A DNA stretch of 64,000 bases. It comes from Thioalkalivibrio sp. ALJ16 (GTDB lineage Bacteria > Pseudomonadota > Gammaproteobacteria > Ectothiorhodospirales > Ectothiorhodospiraceae). Positions 19,042 through 27,737 of this stretch are shown one piece after another. Each line of letters begins with the position of its first letter. Within the stretch, counting starts at the first letter, position 1. Position numbers and translations under genes: made by a program. The notes below the pieces were generated by a model. That model had not been told where the DNA came from. It ran no database searches and was given only the letters and a program-made list of their open reading frames with translations. The DNA lies in contig NZ_KB898041.1 in the NCBI RefSeq assembly GCF_000377345.1, positions 1 through 64,000 on the forward strand, written 5' to 3'.

Positions 19042-19368
19042 ATGATGAAAGGTGGCATGGGTGGCCTGATGAAACAGGCCCAGAAGATGCAGGAAGACAT
19101 GCAGAAGGTGCAGGCGGAACTGGCCGAGATGGAGATCGAGGGTCAGTCCGGCGGCGGCCTGGTCAGCGTGGTGATGACCGGCAAGTACGCGGTGCGCCGG
19201 GTCAAGATCGACCCCAGCCTGTTCGACGACGACCGCGACATGATCGAGGACCTGGTGGCGGCCGCGATCAACGATGCGGTGCAGAAGGTGGAATCCACCA
19301 CCCAGGAACGCATGGGCAGCCTGACCCAGGGCCTGGGTCTGCCGGCCGGCATGAAGCTGCCGTTCTGA
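19042..19368 (+). CDS. ybaB: YbaB/EbfC family nucleoid-associated protein
   Basis: Small DNA-binding protein of 108 residues, similar over its whole length to YbaB/EbfC. The N-terminus [21 protein letters not shown] is Met- and Gly-rich, the central strands contain VDIDPSLF-like [11 protein letters not shown], and it ends [12 protein letters not shown], the usual family tail. The start is 19042 or 19045; a GGAG lies 9 bases before the first. It sits between dnaX and recR, the standard order in gammaproteobacteria, where its precise role is still debated. Confidence 0.93.
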   Translation: MMKGGMGGLMKQAQKMQEDMQKVQAELAEMEIEGQSGGGLVSVVMTGKYAVRRVKIDPSLFDDDRDMIEDLVAAAINDAVQKVESTTQERMGSLTQGLGLPAGMKLPF

Positions 19369-19390
19369 CGCGCATGCCAGGGGTTCGCTG

Positions 19391-19981
19391 ATGGATGCGG
19401 AACTGGACGAGCTGGTCCAGGCGCTGCGCTGCCTGCCCGGGGTGGGTGCGAAATCGGCGCGGCGCATGGCGCTGCATCTGCTGGAGCGCGACCGCGAGGG
19501 CGCCCGCCGGCTGGCGCGGGCCGTGGATGACGCGGTGGCGCGCATCGGCCACTGCTCGGTCTGCCGCACCCTGACCTCGGCGGAGACCTGCAGCCGCTGT
19601 GCAGATCCGGAGCGCGATGCGCGCGTGGTCTGTGTGGTGGAAAGCCCCGGTGACGTGCTGGCGATCGAGTCTGCCACGGATTTCGGGGGGCGCTTTCATG
19701 TCCTGCTCGGGCGGCTCTCGCCGCTGGACGGCATCGGGCCGGAGGAGCTCGGACTGGATCGACTCGAGGCGCGCCTGCAGGCCGAGGGGGTGGAGGAGCT
19801 GATCCTGGCCACCAACACCTCGGTCGAGGGCGAGGTCACAGCGCACTACCTGGCCGAGATGGCGGCCCGCCACGGGGTGCGCACCACGCGCATCGCCCAG
19901 GGCATCCCGAGCGGTGGCGAGCTGGAATACATCGATGCGGGGACCTTGGCGCACGCCCTGTCGGGTCGGCGCGAATATTGA
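19391..19981 (+). CDS. recR: Recombination protein RecR
   Basis: DNA-binding clamp of the RecFOR pathway that loads RecA on gapped DNA, 196 residues. The N-terminal helix-hairpin-helix reads LRCLPGVGAKSARRMALHLL. The zinc finger is C-x2-C...C-x2-C (CSVCRTLTSAETCSRC), followed by the Toprim fold with VVCVVESPGDVLAIE. The C-terminal Walker B-like region ends with IPSGGELEYIDAGTLAHAL, typical of RecR. It follows ybaB by 22 bases and precedes the HIT gene by 33. Confidence 0.97.
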   Translation: MDAELDELVQALRCLPGVGAKSARRMALHLLERDREGARRLARAVDDAVARIGHCSVCRTLTSAETCSRCADPERDARVVCVVESPGDVLAIESATDFGGRFHVLLGRLSPLDGIGPEELGLDRLEARLQAEGVEELILATNTSVEGEVTAHYLAEMAARHGVRTTRIAQGIPSGGELEYIDAGTLAHALSGRREY

Positions 19982-20014
19982 TACATGGTAATATTGGATA
20001 GTGGGAGTGACGGC

Positions 20015-20359
20015 ATGAGCGACTGTGTGTTCTGCAAGATCGTGGCGGGGGAGATCCCGGCCCGGGTGGTATTCGAGGACGACACAGTACTGGCGTTTGA
20101 GGACCTCAACCCGCAGGCGCCCACGCACGTGCTGGTGATCCCGAAAAAGCACATCGCCACGCTGAACGATCTGAGCGCGGAGGATGCGCCGGTCATCGGG
20201 GCCATGGCCCGTGCCGCGGCCGGGATCGCACGCGATCGCGGATTTGCGGAAAACGGTTATCGAACCGTGATGAACTGCAACCAAGACGGTGGGCAGACGG
20301 TCTACCATATACATATGCATGTCCTCGCGGGACGTGCGCTGAATTGGCCCCCGGGATAG
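20015..20359 (+). CDS. hinT: HIT family nucleotide-binding hydrolase (HinT-like)
   Basis: A 114-residue histidine-triad protein, probably a purine nucleoside phosphoramidase (HinT/PKCI type). The motif HIHMHVLAGR near the C-terminus contains the triad. CVFCKIVAGEIP at the N-terminus is also characteristic of the family. The ATG at 20015 has a GGGAG ribosome site. The physiological substrate in bacteria is not established. Confidence 0.93.
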   Translation: MSDCVFCKIVAGEIPARVVFEDDTVLAFEDLNPQAPTHVLVIPKKHIATLNDLSAEDAPVIGAMARAAAGIARDRGFAENGYRTVMNCNQDGGQTVYHIHMHVLAGRALNWPPG

Positions 20360-20404
20360 GGCAACTCAAACCGGGCCAGGGCAACAAAAACAGGGACCAG
20401 CGGT

Positions 20405-21190
20405 GTGACGCGACTTCGATCGATCGGTGCAGCCAAGCAAGGGCCGCAGGCGAACTGCCTGCGGTCTTTGTGTGTGCGTGCGGTCGGGTCGCTGGCGGCG
20501 CTGCTGGTTGCGGGGCTGGCGCTGGGCGCCGCCACGGCCTCGGCCGATGAGCGCTACTCGTTGCTGGTGCCCCCCGAGGCCGGGGAGGCACCGGAGGTGG
20601 CGGCGCTGAGCGACGCCTCCGGCGCCGCCCAGCGCGAGTCGCAGTCGCGCTATCACCTCTCGGTACGCAGCACGCACGATACCGCGGCGCTGGACCAGAT
20701 CGACAACACCTTCGGCGGTTCGCGCCTGTTCGAGGCCGTGGGTGGCTACCGCCAGGAAATTGGTGGTGGCTTCGGCTATGGGCTGAACGTCGGGGTGGGC
20801 GTGGAGACCCGTTCGGACTGGAGCGATCTCGGCCCGGCCAGTGAATCCACCGCCTATTTCACCGACTTCAGCTTCGGGCCCACGTTTGCATCCGGTCGAT
20901 TCGACAGCCAGTTCCGCGTGGGGCTGCGCCAGTCGCTGTCCGGCGAGTCCGACGGGCTTGGTTTCGGCTACGGTGATCGCTCCCGCGACGTGGGCCGGAC
21001 CATGGGCTATCTGAGCCTGGACGGGCGCATGCGCCTGCAAAACCGGTCCGAGCTTTCCCTGAGTCTGTATTACGACGACTACTCCCTGAACGCCGCCGAC
21101 GACTGGATGGCGGATCGCCTGGAGTTCGAGGGGGCCAGCCGCGATCGCGCCTCCTCCGTGATCGGCCTGGAGATGGGCCTGACCTTCTGA
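20405..21190 (+). CDS. Putative outer-membrane beta-barrel protein
   Basis: A protein of 261 residues that I do not recognise. A signal peptide is visible: a basic N-terminus followed by SLAALLVAGLALGAATASA with a likely cleavage before DERYS. The rest has alternating polar and hydrophobic residues, many aromatics and glycines, and ends in GLEMGLTF with a terminal Phe, like the beta-signal of outer-membrane barrels. The GTG at 20405 is the best start; an ATG upstream in frame is absent. It resembles none of the well-known porin groups. Copy A of an inverted repeat lies beyond its stop, toward the convergent rsgA. Confidence 0.65.
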   Translation: MTRLRSIGAAKQGPQANCLRSLCVRAVGSLAALLVAGLALGAATASADERYSLLVPPEAGEAPEVAALSDASGAAQRESQSRYHLSVRSTHDTAALDQIDNTFGGSRLFEAVGGYRQEIGGGFGYGLNVGVGVETRSDWSDLGPASESTAYFTDFSFGPTFASGRFDSQFRVGLRQSLSGESDGLGFGYGDRSRDVGRTMGYLSLDGRMRLQNRSELSLSLYYDDYSLNAADDWMADRLEFEGASRDRASSVIGLEMGLTF

Positions 21191-21247
21191 TCCCGGCCCC
21201 CGCCGCGACACCTTCCACTGCTAGTCCGAAAAAACACTTCAAGAGTG

Positions 21248-21380
21248 TTAACAGGAAGCTGGGAAGGCTGGAAGAAATGCCCGTTTTAATGCGCTGAGCC
21301 GCGCCGGGGTCGTTCGCAGGGCTTACTCGAACAAGCGGTTTTTAGTCCCTTTCCCTTCCAGTCTTCCCTGCTTCCTGTAA
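21248..21380. repeat. Inverted repeat element, copy A
   Basis: Arms at 21248-21275 and 21355-21380 are complementary apart from a few mismatches. On the plus strand the left arm begins TTAACAGGAAG and the right arm ends CTTCCTGTAA. The same arm core (CAGGAAG, then GGGAAG and TGGAAG) occurs in copies B (39076-39193) and C (60580-60757). It lies between the convergent ends of the 261-residue protein gene and rsgA. Confidence 0.65.
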
Positions 21381-21421
21381 ACCGATTTTTTGGTTTTCTT
21401 GTGCGTTACGTGGTGGAACCG

Positions 21422-22318
21422 TTACCCGCGGGCGCGGGTCTGGGCGGGGATCTCGGTGGCGAGCTCGTGCCAGGCCTGCAGCCGCTCCGCGGGGAGCTCG
21501 CCGGCCTCGATGGCGGCGCGAACGGCACAGGCCGGTTCGGTCTGGTGGCGACAGTCGCGGAAGCGGCAGGCCACGGCCCGTTCCGCGATGTCCGGGAAGC
21601 CGCGCTCCAGGGTGTCCAGGGACGGGATCTCGGGCGTGAAGTCGCGCACGCCGGGCGAGTCGATCCAGGCCCCTCCGTTGGCGAGCGGGTACCACTGCGC
21701 GGTGACCGTGGTATGGCGGCCCTCGCCGGAGGCGGCGAGATCGCCGGTGGCCGGCGCAATAGCGTCCGCGATCCCGTATTGATCGAGCAGGGCCGCCACC
21801 AGCGAGGACTTTCCGACGCCGGACTGACCGACCAGGATATTGGTGTGTCCGGCCGCGGCCGCGGCCAGCTCGTCCAGCCCAAATCCGGTTCTGGCGGAGA
21901 CGTACAGCGGATCGAGGTCCAGTTCGCGATAGGCGGCCAGCCAGTCGAGGGGCGCGGCGGGGCCGGTATCCTGCTTGTTCACCAGCAGGCGCGGGCGTGC
22001 GGGGAGGTTCAGGACCGCGACCAGAAAGCGGTCGATCAGGTTACGTGACGGGGCGGGTTCCGGGGCGATCACGATCCATACGCAGTCGATGTTGGCGGCG
22101 ATCACCTTGCGCCGTCCGAAGCCGTCCCGCCGAACCAGGACGTTGTCGCGGTCGAGCTGACGCGCGACCTCTTCGCCCGCTGCGTCCAGCTCCACGCGGT
22201 CGCCACAGGCGAGGTCGCGGAAGCGCCGGTGCAGCCGCAGGCGTCGCGGTGGCTGGTGCTCCACCGCGATGTCGGCCATCTGGTTGTGGCGGGCGAAGAC
22301 CCGGGCGACCCGGCTCAA
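21422..22318 (-). CDS. rsgA: Ribosome small-subunit-dependent GTPase RsgA
   Basis: Circularly permuted GTPase that helps mature the 30S subunit, 298 residues. The G motifs come in the order G4 (NKQD), G1 (GQSGVGKSSL), G3 (DSPG), as expected of RsgA. A zinc-binding C-terminal region (CRFRDCRHQTEPACAV) follows. The N-terminal OB fold starts at RVFARHNQMADI, so the TTG at 22318 is more credible than the ATG at residue 14. It ends convergent to the outer-membrane protein gene. Confidence 0.94.
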   Translation of the reverse strand: MSRVARVFARHNQMADIAVEHQPPRRLRLHRRFRDLACGDRVELDAAGEEVARQLDRDNVLVRRDGFGRRKVIAANIDCVWIVIAPEPAPSRNLIDRFLVAVLNLPARPRLLVNKQDTGPAAPLDWLAAYRELDLDPLYVSARTGFGLDELAAAAAGHTNILVGQSGVGKSSLVAALLDQYGIADAIAPATGDLAASGEGRHTTVTAQWYPLANGGAWIDSPGVRDFTPEIPSLDTLERGFPDIAERAVACRFRDCRHQTEPACAVRAAIEAGELPAERLQAWHELATEIPAQTRARG

Positions 22319-22339
22319 GCCGGGGCTCCGGGACGGGGG

Positions 22340-22675
22340 TTAGTCGAACAGGGCATCGATACGCGCGGCACAGATGAAGTCGTTCTCGCTGAGACCGCCA
22401 ATGGCGTGGGTGGAGAACTCGACGGCGCAGCGGTTGTAGCCAACCGCCAGATCGGGGTGGTGGTCTTCGGTGTGCGCGATCCAGGCGACCGCGTTCACGA
22501 ACGCCATGGTCTCGTGATAGTCCTTGAACTTGAAGCAGCGCTGGATGCTCCTGGCGGCTTCGTCCAGGCCCCAGCCGTCGTCAAGCTGGCTCAGGGCGCG
22601 CTCGGCGTCCGACCGCGGCAGGGGGTCGGTGAAGCCCTCGCAGGACTGACAGTGGCGGGTCTTCAGGTCACTCAT
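22340..22675 (-). CDS. phhB: Pterin-4a-carbinolamine dehydratase
   Basis: Small cytoplasmic enzyme that dehydrates 4a-hydroxytetrahydrobiopterin, 111 residues. The active-site pattern HHPDL is visible in [15 protein letters not shown], and [23 protein letters not shown] precedes it. No phenylalanine hydroxylase gene is nearby, so a role in pterin or molybdopterin metabolism is also possible. The start overlaps the cytochrome c stop by eight bases. Its stop lies 22 bases before the rsgA start. Confidence 0.92.
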   Translation of the reverse strand: MSDLKTRHCQSCEGFTDPLPRSDAERALSQLDDGWGLDEAARSIQRCFKFKDYHETMAFVNAVAWIAHTEDHHPDLAVGYNRCAVEFSTHAIGGLSENDFICAARIDALFD

Positions 22676-22988
22676 CGAACTGGTAGTACTCGGCGTTGAG
22701 ATAGGCGACCACGGCGTCCACCTCGTCGTCGAACCAGTTGGTGCCGAGGTTGACGTTGCAGTTGTTCACCTGGGCGACGAGTTCGTCATGCGAGCCGACC
22801 ATGCGGTTCTCGCGGGTGTACAGCCCGGAGCCGTCCCCGCCGACCATGTCGGCATGGCAGCTGATGCAGTTGTCGCCGTGCAGTTCCTGCCCGGCACGAA
22901 TGTCGTCGGCCAGCGCGGCGTTGGCGCCGGCCAGGCTCAGGGCCAGCGCGGCGGCGCCGGCGGCTATGGGTGCATGGGTGCGTCGCAT
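22668..22988 (-). CDS. Small c-type cytochrome, periplasmic
   Basis: A 106-residue class I-like cytochrome c. The signal peptide is evident ([17 protein letters not shown], cleavage before DDIRAG). The haem-binding motif CISCH is at 41-45, and Met63 in ENRMVGSH is a candidate sixth ligand. A strong AAGGAGG ribosome site precedes the ATG at 22988. The mature chain is very acidic, as expected for an extracytoplasmic protein of a halophile. Its electron partners cannot be told; phhB overlaps its end. Confidence 0.88.
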   Translation of the reverse strand: MRRTHAPIAAGAAALALSLAGANAALADDIRAGQELHGDNCISCHADMVGGDGSGLYTRENRMVGSHDELVAQVNNCNVNLGTNWFDDEVDAVVAYLNAEYYQFDE

Positions 22989-23114
22989 GATTCCCTCCTT
23001 GTGGCGGGGGTTGGGTTTCGGGGCCACAGGCCTCGCATCCATGATGATAGACTCCCGGCGCAGATGAAAGGTCCGGGCCCGCGCGCGAGGACCGGTGCCG
23101 AAGGAGTACGTGAC

Positions 23115-23678
23115 ATGGCCGTGAATGCCGAAAACCTGATCTGGATCGATCTCGAGATGACCGGTCTGGAGCCCCAGACCGACCGCATCCTGGAGGTGGC
23201 GACCATCGTCACCGACAAGTATCTGAATATCCTCGCGGAAGGCCCGGTGGTCGCGGTCTACCAGCCGGCCGGTGTGCTGGAGGCCATGGACGAATGGAAC
23301 CAGCGCACCCACGGGACCTCGGGGCTGATCGAGCGTGTGCGCAACAGCTCCGCGGAGACCCGCGATGCGGAGCAGGCCACGCTGGAGTTCCTGGCGCAGT
23401 ACGTGCCGAAGGGGGCGTCGCCGATGTGTGGCAATTCGATTTGCCAGGACCGGCGGTTCATGGCGCGTCTGATGCCCGAGCTGGAGCAGTATTTTCACTA
23501 CCGCAACCTGGATGTCTCGACGCTGAAGGAGCTGGCGCGACGCTGGGCGCCGGATGTGATTGCGCAGTTGCGCAAGAATGCCTCGCACCAGGCGCTGCAG
23601 GATATTCGTGACTCGATCGACGAGCTGCGGCTGTATCGCGAGCGCTTTATCCAGCTGCCGCCCGCCTCCCAGAACTGA
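23115..23678 (+). CDS. orn: Oligoribonuclease
   Basis: DEDDh 3'-5' exoribonuclease that finishes mRNA decay by hydrolysing 2-5-mer RNAs and also degrades pGpG. It has 187 residues. ExoI is [11 protein letters not shown], the second Asp is in [10 protein letters not shown], and ExoIII is [10 protein letters not shown]. The ATG at 23115 follows AAGGAG by eight bases. It is transcribed divergently from the cytochrome gene. Confidence 0.97.
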   Translation: MAVNAENLIWIDLEMTGLEPQTDRILEVATIVTDKYLNILAEGPVVAVYQPAGVLEAMDEWNQRTHGTSGLIERVRNSSAETRDAEQATLEFLAQYVPKGASPMCGNSICQDRRFMARLMPELEQYFHYRNLDVSTLKELARRWAPDVIAQLRKNASHQALQDIRDSIDELRLYRERFIQLPPASQN

Positions 23679-23688
23679 CCCGGCCCTC

Positions 23689-23705
23689 GGGCACCCGTAG
23701 TGCCC
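23689..23705 (+). terminator. orn: Short hairpin after orn
   Basis: GGGCAC, CCGTA, GTGCCC forms a six-base-pair stem 10 bases beyond the orn stop. There is no T tract. The remaining 180 bases up to the nadC stop hold no recognisable gene. Confidence 0.4.
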
Positions 23706-23890
23706 GCACTCGACTTTCGACCCTCCTTCGTTCGCCGTTGGGTGTTCCGCGTGGCATTGATTTGCCGCCAGCCACAGCAGCGCAGGCGGTGGACCGTGGA
23801 CATGCAAGCACCCGATGTCCAAGCAGGCCAAGCCACAACAAGGCAGACGGCGGGCCGGGGCGCCACGAAGCCCGCGTGCCGGGCTCGCGG

Positions 23891-24799
23891 CTAGTCCAGG
23901 CGCAGGGAGTAGTCGATCGCGTGCAGGTGCTTGGTCAGCGCACCCACCGAGATGTAGTCCACACCAGTGGTCGCCACCTGCACCAGGGTATCCGGGGTGA
24001 TGCCACCGGAGGCCTCGGAAACGGCCCGCCCGCGGATGCGCCGGACCGCCTCGATCAGGTCCGCATGTGCGAGTTCGTCGAGCATGATCACGTCGGCGCC
24101 GGCCTCCAGGGCCTGATCCACCTCGTCGAGGTTCTCGGTTTCCACCTCGACCCAGCGCCCGGCACCCAGCTCGCGGGCACGCGCAACGGCCGCGGCGATG
24201 GAGCCGCAGGCGGCGATGTGGTTTTCCTTGATCAGCACCGCATCCCAGAGCGCCAGGCGGTGGTTGTAGCCGCCGCCGCAACGCACCGCGTATTTCTGCC
24301 CGTGGCGTAGGCCCGGCAGGGTCTTGCGCGTATCCAGGATGCGACTTTGCGTGCCTTCCAGGCGCGCGACCCAGCGCGCCGTCTCGGTCGCGGTGCCGGA
24401 AAGCGTCTGCAGCAGGTTGAGCGCGCTGCGCTCGGCGGCCAGCACCGCGCGGGCGGGGCCTTCCAGGGTGGCGATTACCACGGGTTCGCGCGCCACCGGG
24501 ACGCGGGTACCCTCGCTCACCTGCCAGTGGATTCGGGTTTCGGGCGCGAGCTGGCTGAAGGCACGTTCGAACCAGGCCTGTCCGCAGACGACTGCGGTCT
24601 CCTTCAGCAACAGGGTCGCGCGGGCCACGCGTTCGGCCGGGACCAGGGAGGCGGTCAGGTCGCCGGCGAGGCCGTCCGGTCCAAGGTCCTCCGCGAGCGC
24701 GGCCTCCACTTCGCGCACCAGCATGGCGGTATCCGGCCGCGCGGGGCCCTGGGCGAACGGGTCCCGTGGTGCCGTCACGGGCTGCGGTTTATCCGCCAT
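23891..24799 (-). CDS. nadC: Nicotinate-nucleotide pyrophosphorylase (carboxylating)
   Basis: Quinolinate phosphoribosyltransferase of NAD synthesis, 302 residues. Family segments are DILTR-like RILDTRKTLPGLR with the PRPP-site residues, KYAVRCGGGYNHRLALWDAVLIKENH, and VEVETENLDEVDQAL in the barrel. The start at 24799 overlaps the end of the upstream symporter gene by 11 bases. The N-terminus is about 20 residues longer than in E. coli and looks flexible. Other NAD genes are not in the window. Confidence 0.96.
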   Translation of the reverse strand: MADKPQPVTAPRDPFAQGPARPDTAMLVREVEAALAEDLGPDGLAGDLTASLVPAERVARATLLLKETAVVCGQAWFERAFSQLAPETRIHWQVSEGTRVPVAREPVVIATLEGPARAVLAAERSALNLLQTLSGTATETARWVARLEGTQSRILDTRKTLPGLRHGQKYAVRCGGGYNHRLALWDAVLIKENHIAACGSIAAAVARARELGAGRWVEVETENLDEVDQALEAGADVIMLDELAHADLIEAVRRIRGRAVSEASGGITPDTLVQVATTGVDYISVGALTKHLHAIDYSLRLD

Positions 24800-26180
24800 G
24801 GTGGTCCGGCATCGGGCGCCGGTGCACGTAGTCGTCGCGCAGCTTTTTCACCAGCCCGGCGAGCAGGATCAGCGCGATCAGGTTGGGCGCGGCCATCAGG
24901 ATGTTGGCGATGTCGGAGAAGTTCCAGACCATGCCCAGCGGGATGGTGGCGCCGATCACGATCAGGATCACGAACACGATGCGGTAGGGCATCACCGCGC
25001 CCTCGCCGAACAGGAAGTACGCCGAGCGGTCGCCATAGTAGGACCAGGCGATCATGGTGGAGAAGGCGAACAGCATCAGGCTGATGCCCACCAGCATGGC
25101 GCCGAACGGGCCCAGCGTGGAGCTGAAGGCGGTGGCTGTCAGCGAGGCACCGACCACGTCGTCGGCGCGGTCGATGTAGGCGCCGGTCACGACAATGGCC
25201 AGGCCGGTGAGGGTGCAGACCACGATGGTGTCGATGAACGGCTCCAGCATGGCCACCGAGCCCTCGCGCGGCGGATCGCCGTTCTTGGCCGCGGCGTGGG
25301 CCATGGCGGAGGAGCCGAGGCCTGCCTCGTTGGAGAACATGCCGCGCGCGACGCCGTACTGGATCGCCAGGCCAATCGCGCCGCCGCCGGCCGCCCACGG
25401 GTTCAGGGCCAGGTTCAGGATGGTGCCGACCGCCGCGGGCACGGCCTCGATGTTGGCGACGATGACCACGAAGGCCCCGAGCATGTACACCACGGCCATG
25501 AACGGGACGATGGCCGATGCGATCATCGCGATGCGCTTGACCCCGCCGATGATCACCAGCGCCACCAGAATGGCCATGGTCAGGCCGATGATCAGCGCCA
25601 TCCAGCCCATGATCTCATCGTTGGCGCGCAGGTCGGGCACGATGAAGGTCAGGCCGTCGACCACCGAGTTGGCCTGCACCATGTTGCCGATGCCGAACGA
25701 GGCGATCAGCGTGAAGGCGGCAAACAGGATCGCCATCTTCTTCATGTTCAGCCCGTGCAGCAGCGTGAACATCGGGCCGCCGGCGATGCTGCCATCCGGG
25801 GCGATCTCGCGGTAGCGCACGGCCAGGGTGGTCTCGGCAAACTTGGTGGCCATGCCGAAAAAGGCGGTGACCCACATCCAGAACAGGGCCCCGGGGCCGC
25901 CGAGCGCGATGGCCGTGGCCACGCCGGCGATGTTCCCGGTGCCGATGGTGCCGGAAAGGGCGGTGGAAAGCGCCTGGAACGGCGAGATCTGACCGGCACC
26001 GCCACTGCGGCCGTCGGTGCCGCGCAGCGCGCGCCAGCCCTCGCGGAACGCGACCACCTGCACCAGGCCGAGACGAATGGTGAGGTAGAGCCCGGTCCCC
26101 AGCAGCAGGATCAGCGTGATGGGGTTGCCCCAGAGCAGGCCGGCGGTGTTGCCGAGGAACTGGTCGATGGTGTCGAGCAT
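24789..26180 (-). CDS. Sodium:alanine/glycine symporter (AGCS family)
   Basis: Inner-membrane sodium-coupled amino-acid carrier, 463 residues and about 10-11 transmembrane helices. Typical AGCS segments are SPFQALSTALSGTIGTGNIAG, near the sodium and substrate site, and GLGSSAMAHAAAKNGDPPREG. The upstream ribosome site AAGGA fits the ATG at 26180. The gene overlaps nadC, and it is divergent from the ZIP transporter gene. With the glycine-cleavage operon about 1 kb beyond, glycine or alanine is a plausible substrate, but this is inferred. Confidence 0.93.
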   Translation of the reverse strand: MLDTIDQFLGNTAGLLWGNPITLILLLGTGLYLTIRLGLVQVVAFREGWRALRGTDGRSGGAGQISPFQALSTALSGTIGTGNIAGVATAIALGGPGALFWMWVTAFFGMATKFAETTLAVRYREIAPDGSIAGGPMFTLLHGLNMKKMAILFAAFTLIASFGIGNMVQANSVVDGLTFIVPDLRANDEIMGWMALIIGLTMAILVALVIIGGVKRIAMIASAIVPFMAVVYMLGAFVVIVANIEAVPAAVGTILNLALNPWAAGGGAIGLAIQYGVARGMFSNEAGLGSSAMAHAAAKNGDPPREGSVAMLEPFIDTIVVCTLTGLAIVVTGAYIDRADDVVGASLTATAFSSTLGPFGAMLVGISLMLFAFSTMIAWSYYGDRSAYFLFGEGAVMPYRIVFVILIVIGATIPLGMVWNFSDIANILMAAPNLIALILLAGLVKKLRDDYVHRRPMPDHHGG

Positions 26181-26349
26181 CGGAGGGTCCTTGTGGTCTG
26201 GGATAAGCGGGTGCGGCGCTGGTTGAAAACTCTACCGCGCGCAGGCGGGGTTTACGATAGGTTCGACCGAACGCGGCGATAGTGCGCGTCTGTGGAACGC
26301 GGCGCAGCGGCGTGGCTCAATAGGGCGGAGCGACAATCAAGGACGACAC

Positions 26350-27270
26350 ATGAGCCAGTCTTCATCTGAGGCAGTCGAACACGATCACGGCAAGCCCGTA
26401 CCCCGGATCTTCCTGTTTGGGTCGCTGGTCGCGCTGGCGGCCTTTATCTGGCTGGTCAGCCTGCTGTGGCCCGCACTGGAAGCCCGCATCGCCGGCCTGA
26501 GCACCCTGCAGATCGGTGTGCTGGCCAGCCTGGTGGCCGGCCTGATGACCGCGGTCGGTGCGCTCCCGATCTTCTTCCTGCGGCGGATCAGCGCGTCGGT
26601 CGAGGACGCGATGATGGGCTTCGGGGCCGGGGTGATGCTGTCCGCCACCGCGTTCGAGCTGGTGCTGCCTTCGGTGGAGCAGGCCGAGGCCCAGTACGGC
26701 GGCGTCGGCATGGCAATCCTGGTGCTGTCGGTAGGCATGGCACTCGGCGGCGGGGCGTTGCTGGCGCTGCACAAGCTGGTCCCGCACGAGCACTTTCATA
26801 TCGGTCCGCAGAGCGGGGCCGACCCGGCGAAGATCCGGCGGGTGTGGCTGTTCATCTTTGCGATTGCGCTGCACAACCTGCCGGAGGGGCTGGCGGTCGG
26901 GGTCGGCTTCGGCGGCGAAGAGGTCAGCGATGGCGTGACCCTGGCGATCGCGATCGGTCTGCAGAACATGCCGGAGGGGCTGGTGGTGGCGATTGCGCTG
27001 CTGTCGCTGGGCTACAGCAAGTGGGCCGCGTTCGGCGTGACGCTGCTGACCGGGCTGGTGCAGCCCATCGGCGGGCTGATCGGGGCCGGTGCGATCACCC
27101 TGATGGAGTTCCTGCTGCCCTGGGGGCTGGCCTTCGCGGCGGGGGCGATGCTGTTCGTCATCAGCCACGAGATCATCCCTGAATCGCACCGCAAGGGTCA
27201 CGAGGCGCAGGCGACTGTTGGCGTGCTGGTCGGCTTCGTCGCGCTGCTTGCGATCGATCTCGCCCTGTAG
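26350..27270 (+). CDS. ZIP family divalent-metal transporter
   Basis: Membrane metal carrier of 306 residues with about eight helices. The metal-binding signature HNLPEG is at 175-180, QNMPEG follows at 205-210, and HEIIPE lies near the C-terminus. A His-rich cytoplasmic loop (HKLVPHEHFHIG, 141-152) separates the first helices from the core, and the N-terminus also carries HDH. It would import zinc or iron, or act as a low-selectivity exchanger. It is divergent from the AGCS symporter. Confidence 0.93.
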   Translation: MSQSSSEAVEHDHGKPVPRIFLFGSLVALAAFIWLVSLLWPALEARIAGLSTLQIGVLASLVAGLMTAVGALPIFFLRRISASVEDAMMGFGAGVMLSATAFELVLPSVEQAEAQYGGVGMAILVLSVGMALGGGALLALHKLVPHEHFHIGPQSGADPAKIRRVWLFIFAIALHNLPEGLAVGVGFGGEEVSDGVTLAIAIGLQNMPEGLVVAIALLSLGYSKWAAFGVTLLTGLVQPIGGLIGAGAITLMEFLLPWGLAFAAGAMLFVISHEIIPESHRKGHEAQATVGVLVGFVALLAIDLAL

Positions 27271-27344
27271 CGCATCGCGTGGTAACGGCACCCGCAATGG
27301 GTGCTCGGGGCGGGTGGCGGAAAGCCGCCGCTGCACGTCCGGGC

Positions 27345-27374
27345 TTTCGCTCGGGAGATATTTTGGTCTACAAT
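27345..27374 (+). promoter_or_regulatory. Candidate promoter of the glycine-cleavage operon
   Basis: TACAAT (27369-27374) is a good -10 box, and TTTCGC (27345-27350) is a weak -35 box 18 bases before it. Transcription would start near 27381, just before the first glycine aptamer. Evidence is motif only. Confidence 0.45.
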
Positions 27375-27409
27375 TAAATCTGTCTGCGGGTGGCTGATTC
27401 GGCCCGCAC

Positions 27410-27610
27410 ACCGTTCTGGAAGAGTTCTGCGATCGCTTAGCGATTGGCAGACGCCGAAGGCGCAACATCCGCCCGGAATCGCTCAGGCTACCGGACCGGA
27501 ACGGTGCAGAAGACACACTCTGGAGAGCGGCCGGCGACGGCCCACCGAAGGGGGCGGCCCTGCAGCGAGTAATCGCTGGCACGGCGCAAACTCTCAGGTT
27601 TCAGGACAGA
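27410..27610 (+). promoter_or_regulatory. Tandem glycine riboswitch
   Basis: Two glycine-aptamer copies precede gcvT. Aptamer 1 (27410-27505) has P1 arms ACCGTTC/GAACGGT and the conserved CGCCGAAGGCGCAAC core. Aptamer 2 (about 27515-27610) has TGGAGAG, CCACCGAAGGGGG and GCGCAAACTCTCAGG. The pair is followed directly by an intrinsic terminator. Glycine would act cooperatively on this transcript, which encodes the glycine-cleavage proteins. Confidence 0.93.
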
Positions 27611-27652
27611 GGGGCGGCCAGCAGATAATCCCTGCTGGCCGCCCCTTTTTTT
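27611..27652 (+). terminator. Riboswitch-controlled terminator (expression platform)
   Basis: A 14-base-pair perfect stem (GGGGCGGCCAGCAG, seven-base loop, its complement) ends in a run of seven T. Aptamer 2 contains a copy of the first nine bases (27551-27559, GGGGCGGCC), so that segment could also pair with the terminator 3' arm as an antiterminator. Confidence 0.9.
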
Positions 27653-27737
27653 ATGCCCGGCGCGCGGCGCCCGGGCCTCGCGGTTCCACCGGCACGGCCG
27701 GGGGCCGACCACGACACGGACGCAAGGCGGGAACACG

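Noticed and set aside
23679-23890. Possible tRNA or small gene between orn and nadC
   Set aside because: No cloverleaf or T-loop sequence and no credible frame with a ribosome site.
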